From positions 1 to 19,295 of the forward strand of contig PEWQ01000170.1 in assembly GCA_002780065.1 (NCBI GenBank): 19,295 nt of DNA. Direction: 5' to 3'. Below are positions 14,402 to 19,295 of this stretch, piece after piece. How positions within the stretch are numbered: the stretch's first letter is position 1; every line of letters begins with the position of its first letter. The stretch comes from Candidatus Hydrogenedentes bacterium CG07_land_8_20_14_0_80_42_17 (lineage in GTDB: Bacteria; UBA8481). The notes under the pieces are model-generated. The model had not been told where the DNA came from. It ran no database searches and worked only from the letters and a program-made list of their open reading frames with translations. A program made the translations under genes and the position numbers.

Positions 14402-14823
14402 AATTCTTTTTTCTGTCTCTGCAATAATTCATCAGGAGCATTTCTGCAGATAATCCATAGTTCGCGCAATTTCGGCGGCAAATCTTTCGGAGCCTGATCA
14501 TTAGGTCTCGCTCTAACCGGCGGAGCAGTCTGAACGGGAGTCGTAGAACCAAATGGGCTCGATGCTGTTCTATTGCCAAAAGGCCCAAAAGGCATTGCGC
14601 CCTGCTGAGCGGCAAAAGGCGGTGGAGTAACACTTGCAGGCGCAAACGGAGGTGGAACCGCAGGTGTAAGATAAACTGCAAGTTCCTGAACATTTTCTGC
14701 CGCACTCCATTCGTCACTTCCCTCTGCGCAAACCTGAAGATCATGTTTCAATATCTTCTGCAGTTCGAACGCTTCATACGGTCCGGCTACATTTCCGTTA
14801 ACAAAAGCATAATATCTGCTCAC
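14329..14823 (-). CDS. GYF_2-domain protein with proline-rich linker
   Basis: A 164-residue protein of unknown function. Residues 1-52 (YYAFVNGNVAGPYEAFELQK, then AEGSDEWSAAENV) look like a GYF_2 (DUF4339-type) domain, a small fold thought to bind proline-rich peptides. Residues 53-115 are a Pro/Ala/Phe-rich, probably disordered linker (repeated PPPFAP-like units), which such a domain might itself bind. Residues 117-164 form a charged helical tail. No signal peptide or membrane segment is visible. GTG (14821-14823) is the start, in a GTGA overlap with the dxs stop. The gene lies between dxs and the ABC exporter genes in the same transcript. An adaptor role is a guess. Confidence 0.75.
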   Translation of the reverse strand: MSRYYAFVNGNVAGPYEAFELQKILKHDLQVCAEGSDEWSAAENVQELAVYLTPAVPPPFAPASVTPPPFAAQQGAMPFGPFGNRTASSPFGSTTPVQTAPPVRARPNDQAPKDLPPKLRELWIICRNAPDELLQRQKKEFWKKYLKNEQKILEMEIIRRGLKN

Positions 14824-16745
14824 TTGCCAGCTCCCTCTCCAACCATCATCTCTTTAATCGTCTCGATAAGATTAGCCGATGTCAAACCAATTTCCTCTCT
14901 GATTATTTTTTGTTCTCCGTGCTCTATAAATCTATCCGGAATTCCGATTCTGCGCGCAGAAACTTTTACTCCGCTGTCGGCAAGAGCTTCTAGCACTGCA
15001 GAGCCTGCTCCGGTTTGCAGAGCCGATTCTTCGAAAGTGACAATCCGCCCTGTCTTCTTTGCATACGCAATGACAGTTTCAGTATCAAGAGGCTTGACAA
15101 AACGCATATTCACAACTGCAGCTGAAATATTAAAATCTTTATCGAGAATTTCAGCCGCATCGATCGCAAAATTAGCAAGCTGACCAAATGAGAAGATAAC
15201 CGCATCAGTTCCGTCCCTGATTATTTCAGATTTTCCAAATTCGATTGGCAGAGAAGATGACGCAATAGATGCCGGCCCTCTCGGAAACCTCAGCGCTACA
15301 GGTTTTCTAAGCTGTAGCGCAAACTCCAGCATTGCGGATAATTCTTTGTCGTTTCGAGGAGTCATCACCGTCATGTTGGGAATCATTCTGAGATATCCAA
15401 TATCAAAAGCGCCCTGATGAGTCTCTCCGTCATCGCCGACAATGCCGCCTCTGTCGATTGCAAAGACCACAGGCAGATTTTGAATGCAAACATCATGAAT
15501 TATCATATCGAAAGCGCGCTGAAGAAAAGTCGAGTAGATCGTCACAATCGGTTTGTATCCATTCGCCGCCATTCCTGCGGCTGAAACAACAGCATGCCCC
15601 TCCGCTATTCCGACATCAAAACATCTCTTCGGAAATTTCTCGGCAAATCGATTCAATCCCGTTCCGCTCAACATTGCCGCAGTGAATGCAACTATCTTCT
15701 CGTCTTTTTCAGCAAGTTTAATCAAAGTGTCGGAAAAAATTCGAGTCCACGAAAGTTTTGCAGGAGAAGTTTCAATGACTCTATCGCCTGTCCTCGGATC
15801 AACTCCCTTCACTGCCGCATGGCCGCGTTCAGGATCGCCTAGAGCCCAATCCGAACCTTTTCCTTTCGAGCTTCTAACATGCAGTAGAACCGGAGTTCTC
15901 AGAGGCTTAATGCGTTCGAGAATAGTAATAAGCTCCTTCAGATTATGCGCGTTGACAGGTCCGTAATAAGTGAAACCCAGTTCTTCGAAAAGAAGGCTCG
16001 GCAGAATCATATTCTTCACGCCCTCTTTTAGTTTCGTCGCCTTCTGCAGAATCGCCTGTCCAATCTTCGCCGCGGCAGGAAATCTTTTATCGATGAGCAC
16101 CTTCTCGTTTAATTGCGAAATCAATTCCTCGATATCGTCTTTTGCTTTGAAGTAAAACGGAGAAGTCATAATTTTGTTTAAGTATTGAGATAACGCTCCG
16201 ACATTTCCGGCAATCGACATTGCATTGTCATTTAGAATTACAAGCATATCTGTCTTCAAAGCTCCTGCATTGTTCAGTCCTTCGAAAGCTAGTCCGCCTG
16301 TCATCGAGCCGTCGCCGATAATTGCGACTACTTTCTCATTTCCTCCGCTAAGGTCGCGAGCCATTGCAAAACCGAGTGCGGCGGATATCGACGTAGAAGC
16401 GTGCCCCGCTCCAAATACATCATAAATGCTTTCGTTGCGCTTTAGAAAACCTGAAATGCCTTTATGCGTACGCAATGTTTTAAATGCTTCTCGCCTGCCT
16501 GTTATTATCTTGTGAGCATAAGCCTGATGTCCAACGTCCCAGATTATCTTATCGCGCGGAGTATTAAAAACTTTATGAACCGCAAGAGCGAGTTCAACCG
16601 CGCCAGTAGAACTGCCGTAATGTCCTCCGGTCTGAATCATCGTCTCTGCGATATAATTGCGAATTTCCTCTGCTAATTGATTCAGCTCTTCAATATTCAA
16701 AGAGCGTATATCAGCCGGATCGTTTATTTTTTGGAGCAAACTCAT
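14820..16745 (-). CDS. dxs: 1-deoxy-D-xylulose-5-phosphate synthase
   Basis: A thiamine-diphosphate enzyme that condenses pyruvate with glyceraldehyde 3-phosphate to give DXP, the first step of the MEP isoprenoid route and a precursor for thiamine and pyridoxal. Numbered from the ATG at 16745 (641 aa), the N-terminus has TGGHYGSSTGAVELALAVH, and IIWDVGHQAYAHKIITGRR follows. The TPP motif runs from GDGS (144-147) to NDN (172-174), and DRGGIVGDDGETHQG lies in the Pyr domain. The C-terminal domain is complete (GIPDRFIEHG). A TTG at 16755-16757 would add four residues; the ATG is preferred because its MSLLQKINDP fits the family. The ispA stop is 26 nt upstream. The pairing with ispA is common: Dxs begins, and IspA extends, isoprenoid synthesis. 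Confidence 0.98.
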   Translation of the reverse strand: MSLLQKINDPADIRSLNIEELNQLAEEIRNYIAETMIQTGGHYGSSTGAVELALAVHKVFNTPRDKIIWDVGHQAYAHKIITGRREAFKTLRTHKGISGFLKRNESIYDVFGAGHASTSISAALGFAMARDLSGGNEKVVAIIGDGSMTGGLAFEGLNNAGALKTDMLVILNDNAMSIAGNVGALSQYLNKIMTSPFYFKAKDDIEELISQLNEKVLIDKRFPAAAKIGQAILQKATKLKEGVKNMILPSLLFEELGFTYYGPVNAHNLKELITILERIKPLRTPVLLHVRSSKGKGSDWALGDPERGHAAVKGVDPRTGDRVIETSPAKLSWTRIFSDTLIKLAEKDEKIVAFTAAMLSGTGLNRFAEKFPKRCFDVGIAEGHAVVSAAGMAANGYKPIVTIYSTFLQRAFDMIIHDVCIQNLPVVFAIDRGGIVGDDGETHQGAFDIGYLRMIPNMTVMTPRNDKELSAMLEFALQLRKPVALRFPRGPASIASSSLPIEFGKSEIIRDGTDAVIFSFGQLANFAIDAAEILDKDFNISAAVVNMRFVKPLDTETVIAYAKKTGRIVTFEESALQTGAGSAVLEALADSGVKVSARRIGIPDRFIEHGEQKIIREEIGLTSANLIETIKEMMVGEGAGK

Positions 16746-16771
16746 TTCTGCATTCAACCCCGATTCTTAAA

Positions 16772-17722
16772 TCAATTCTCGCGTTTCAAAACATAACTTA
16801 TCAAAGAGAATAAAATCGTATTCTCTTTTCCGAGTTTATTCAAGCCGTTGAAAGACTCTTCGATCAATCCGCATGCTTTCTTTTTAGATTCTTCTAGTCC
16901 GATAATAGCCGGATATGTGCTCTTCCCTTTTGCGCTGTCCGCGCCGACAGGTTTGCCCATCAGAAGAGAAGTTGATTCGACATCGAGAATGTCATCTACA
17001 ATTTGAAATGCAAGTCCTGCGGATTGTCCGACTTTTTCCAAAAGTTTCACTTCATCCGACGAGGCGTCCATTACAACAGCGCCGGCAAGTATTGCTCCTT
17101 GAATCAGAGCCGCAGTCTTGTGTTCATGAATCATGACAAGCTCGTCCGAAGAAACTCCGCGTTTTTCTCCAAGAATATCCAATGCCTGTCCCATCACCAT
17201 CCCGTCAATGCCAGAGGCGCGGCGCAAAATTTCAATAACAGCTCGTCTCCGTTTCAATTCGGTTTTATTGAGCGCCGAGAATGCCTTCAGTATGAGATAA
17301 ATTCCAGCTGTCACAGCAATAGGCACACCGAATTTAATGTGGCAAGAGAGCCTGCCGCGACGCAAGGAATCGTTATCCATTACGGGCAAATCATCGTGAA
17401 TTAGCGAATACGTATGAATGTATTCGAACGCAGAGGCTACAGCGATAATATCTTTAGCTTCAATTTCTTCCCCCGATTGAGTCTTTAGCCGGAAATTTTT
17501 TTTATGCCAATCAGCATTAATATCTTCGTTTGAAAAAGCTATTGCCGAGGCAAGAACCAGAGCAGGCCTAAGTCTCTTTCCTCCGACTTTCAATGAATAT
17601 AGCGCGGCTGAAGCGCATTTAGAATTCGCAACTAAACTAAAATCGCGTTCCGAAAAATCTAAAATTAAATCGGAAGTAAATTTAAGAAAATTATTAATTT
17701 TATTTGCAGTGTCTTTAGTCAC
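16772..17722 (-). CDS. ispA: Short-chain polyprenyl synthetase (farnesyl/geranylgeranyl diphosphate synthase)
   Basis: A trans-prenyltransferase that joins IPP to allylic diphosphates. The first Asp-rich motif is DDLPVMD (110-116), the bacterial DDx4D form. The second is DDILD (243-247) in FQIVDDILDVES. The GGKRLRP substrate-binding segment is at 47-53, and GKSTYPAIIGLE follows. The residues before the first motif (IHTYSLIH) resemble those of E. coli IspA, which favours a C15 or C20 product. Odd point: after HIKFG, the family's A-G-D-x-L element reads TAGIYLI, with Ile for the usual Asp. A charged insert (about 68-90) precedes the catalytic helix. The start is GTG (17720-17722), the Shine-Dalgarno is weak, and the gene is 14 nt after xseB. 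Length (316 aa) is slightly above average. Confidence 0.93.
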   Translation of the reverse strand: MTKDTANKINNFLKFTSDLILDFSERDFSLVANSKCASAALYSLKVGGKRLRPALVLASAIAFSNEDINADWHKKNFRLKTQSGEEIEAKDIIAVASAFEYIHTYSLIHDDLPVMDNDSLRRGRLSCHIKFGVPIAVTAGIYLILKAFSALNKTELKRRRAVIEILRRASGIDGMVMGQALDILGEKRGVSSDELVMIHEHKTAALIQGAILAGAVVMDASSDEVKLLEKVGQSAGLAFQIVDDILDVESTSLLMGKPVGADSAKGKSTYPAIIGLEESKKKACGLIEESFNGLNKLGKENTILFSLISYVLKREN

Positions 17723-17736
17723 TTTTTTTCTATTAA

Positions 17737-17943
17737 CTATTTTTCTTCGCCGGCTGAAAGTTTTTCAATTCTTAGCCTAGCAGACTCTAAGATTTTTTCG
17801 CATTCCTTGTGCAAATGAATCCCTTCTTCGTAAAGTTGCAATGCATCTTCAAGAGGAACGTCTTCGCGCTCTAATAGTCCTGCAGTCTCTTCCAGCCGCT
17901 TTAGCTTTGACTCAAAAGACTCTGTCTTCTCTTCCTTCTTCAT
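17737..17943 (-). CDS. xseB: Exodeoxyribonuclease VII small subunit
   Basis: The small subunit that several-fold decorates XseA to form exonuclease VII, which degrades single-stranded DNA from both ends. It is 68 residues from the ATG at 17941-17943 and follows the family pattern: SFESKLKRLEETAGLLEREDVPLEDALQLYEEGIHLHKECEKILESARLRIEKL, given here by its key elements FESKLKRLEE, PLEDALQLYEEG and ARLRIEKL. This start has GAGGTG 5-6 nt upstream and forms an ATGA overlap with the xseA stop; an in-frame ATG at 17979 would add 12 residues unlike the family. It is predicted to be a helical hairpin. Neighbours xseA and ispA confirm the assignment. Confidence 0.95.
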   Translation of the reverse strand: MKKEEKTESFESKLKRLEETAGLLEREDVPLEDALQLYEEGIHLHKECEKILESARLRIEKLSAGEEK

Positions 17944-19295
17944 CTCTTCACCTCTTCCCCGGATTCTATCACTTCGCATTCAGCAAATCCTTTATGAAAT
18001 TTTACAAAAACTTTATCTTGAATTCCAAGTTCTGCTCCGTTCTTCACTGCCTTTCCATTCTTCATTACTACAGAATATCCGCGTCTCAAAATAGAATCCG
18101 GATTCACTCCGGCTAATCTTGCCCCTAATAACTTCAGTTTCTGATTCTTTGAATCCTGAAATAAACGAATACTATGTTTAAGTCTAACTTTTAAGGAATC
18201 GGTTTTAGAACTTCGCTCCGCAATTTTATGCAGAGGCGAGGACAACTCGATTCTGTTCATCAATGAATCCATTCTGCTCTTCACTGAATCAATTCGTCCG
18301 GAAATTAACGCATCGATCGATTCCCTGATTCGATCTGTCTTCTCAATTCTGAGTTTCAGAGTGCTATCGGGCGAACGAAGAGTTCGTCCGAGCATACTGC
18401 ATCGTTCGAAAGCAGACCGAACAATTTTTCCGCTGCGCTCTGCAAGACGAAAACTCAATTTCGTTAAAGCCGCCTTGATATCTTCAACCGAAGGCGTCGC
18501 CAATTCAGCGGCTTCAGTCGGAGTCGCTGCGCGCCGGTCTGCAACAAGATCTGCAATCGTGGTATCGGTTTCGTGGCCGACCGCGGAGATTATAGGAACA
18601 GGCATTGCTGAAATTGCTCGAGCGACAATCTCGGTATTGAAGCCCCACAGGCTCTCGATCGAGCCGCCGCCTCTGCCGACAATTACAACATCAACATCTC
18701 CATATTTAGCCATTCTTTCAAGTCCTGCCGCTATCGACGGAGCTGAAGACTCGCCCTCCACCGCTACCGATTCGAGAATTACGGTAGCGAGCGGGAACCT
18801 GCGCGAAAGCACATTCAAAATATCCTGAAGCCCTGCGCTCTCTTTTGAAGCAACCACGCCAATTCGCCGTGGAAATGCCGGTAGAGCCCTTTTTCTTTCT
18901 TGAGAAGTCAATCCTTCTGCAATAAGTTTTTTCTTAAGCTCCTCGAATTTTTTCCATAAAATTCCGGAACCGCTCTTCGTCATAGAACGCACATAAAGCT
19001 GATAATTTCCTCTCTGGGAATAAACTGTGACATTGCCATTGGCAATAACTTCCATTCCGTCGGAAGGAGTAAAATCTATCTTTCTATTTTCCGGCGAGAA
19101 AAAAACACATGTGATCTGAGCCTCCTCATCCTTCAAAGAAAAATACATGTGTTTTCCGAGATGATGTTTAAAATTGGAAAGCTCGCCGATGACTGAAACA
19201 TTCTGTAAATTCGAATCCGAATCGATAAGATCTTTTATTTTACGAGTAAGCTGAGCTACTGTTTCAGGGCGTTCTTCGTCAGACTTCTCCTGAAA
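17940..19295 (-). CDS. xseA: Exodeoxyribonuclease VII large subunit (5' end outside the window)
   Basis: The catalytic subunit of exonuclease VII. The frame stays open to the window edge: 49 codons upstream of the internal ATG at 19148 read PETVAQLTRKIKDLI, then VSVIGELSNFKHHLGKH and MYFSLKDEEAQITCVFF, the N-terminal OB fold of XseA. So the gene continues past 19295 and that ATG is not the start; probably only a few residues are missing. The core carries RIGVVASKESAGLQDI, VVIVGRGGGSIESLWGFN and IISAVGHETDTTIADLVADR, and then RAATPTEAAELATP. A long charged helical (coiled-coil) region and the C-terminal RRGYSVVMKNGKAV follow. It ends in an ATGA overlap with xseB. It may be the first gene of the xseA-xseB-ispA-dxs-GYF-ABC unit. 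Confidence 0.96.
   Translation of the reverse strand, partial: FQEKSDEERPETVAQLTRKIKDLIDSDSNLQNVSVIGELSNFKHHLGKHMYFSLKDEEAQITCVFFSPENRKIDFTPSDGMEVIANGNVTVYSQRGNYQLYVRSMTKSGSGILWKKFEELKKKLIAEGLTSQERKRALPAFPRRIGVVASKESAGLQDILNVLSRRFPLATVILESVAVEGESSAPSIAAGLERMAKYGDVDVVIVGRGGGSIESLWGFNTEIVARAISAMPVPIISAVGHETDTTIADLVADRRAATPTEAAELATPSVEDIKAALTKLSFRLAERSGKIVRSAFERCSMLGRTLRSPDSTLKLRIEKTDRIRESIDALISGRIDSVKSRMDSLMNRIELSSPLHKIAERSSKTDSLKVRLKHSIRLFQDSKNQKLKLLGARLAGVNPDSILRRGYSVVMKNGKAVKNGAELGIQDKVFVKFHKGFAECEVIESGEEVKR

Noticed and set aside
7036-14823. Anti-phage defence island
   Set aside because: The genes are glycosyltransferases, methyltransferases of the small-molecule type, an exporter and a RAYT; no known defence gene signature was seen.

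Overview
The window is a gene-dense stretch of a bacterial chromosome, with nearly everything on the minus strand. Signal peptides, an MEP isoprenoid pathway (dxs, ispA), AccA and split exonuclease VII (xseA, xseB) place it in Bacteria. A permuted S55 peptidase-like protein, a GYF-type protein, a RAYT transposase and a bacterial histone suggest an uncultured, probably diderm lineage. The phylum cannot be fixed from these genes by eye.

Region 1 (1-6547, read right to left) is one tight transcription unit: secreted S55 peptidase-like protein, secreted beta-propeller protein, accA, gltX. The first two genes share an ATGA overlap and the rest are 18-27 nt apart. It ends in repeat-rich DNA (1-260) holding a perfect 94-bp tandem repeat and several copies of a TGTGCCTCC motif. 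Region 2 (6631-7013) is a stand-alone gene for a 66-residue histone-fold protein, with its own near-consensus promoter, a very strong ribosome binding site and a GC-rich hairpin terminator. This is the most notable gene here.

Region 3 (7023-12130) looks like a cell-surface glycan block: a GT39/PMT-type membrane glycosyltransferase, a GT4 glycosyltransferase and two overlapping class I methyltransferases. A Y1 (HUH) REP-associated-type transposase, bounded by imperfect terminal inverted repeats, lies between the two glycosyltransferases. One arm supplies codons 2-11 of the membrane glycosyltransferase as called. Region 4 (12238-12756, plus strand) is a lone SprA-related protein with an HExxH motif.

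Region 5 (12837-19295, read right to left) is a long run of overlapping or closely spaced genes: xseA (5' end cut by the window edge), xseB, ispA, dxs, a GYF-domain/proline-rich protein, an ABC-2 ATPase and its permease. xseA-xseB-ispA-dxs is a widespread bacterial order. The GYF and ABC genes are coupled to it by 4-nt or longer overlaps. Many starts are GTG or TTG. No tRNA, rRNA, CRISPR array or clear riboswitch was seen.
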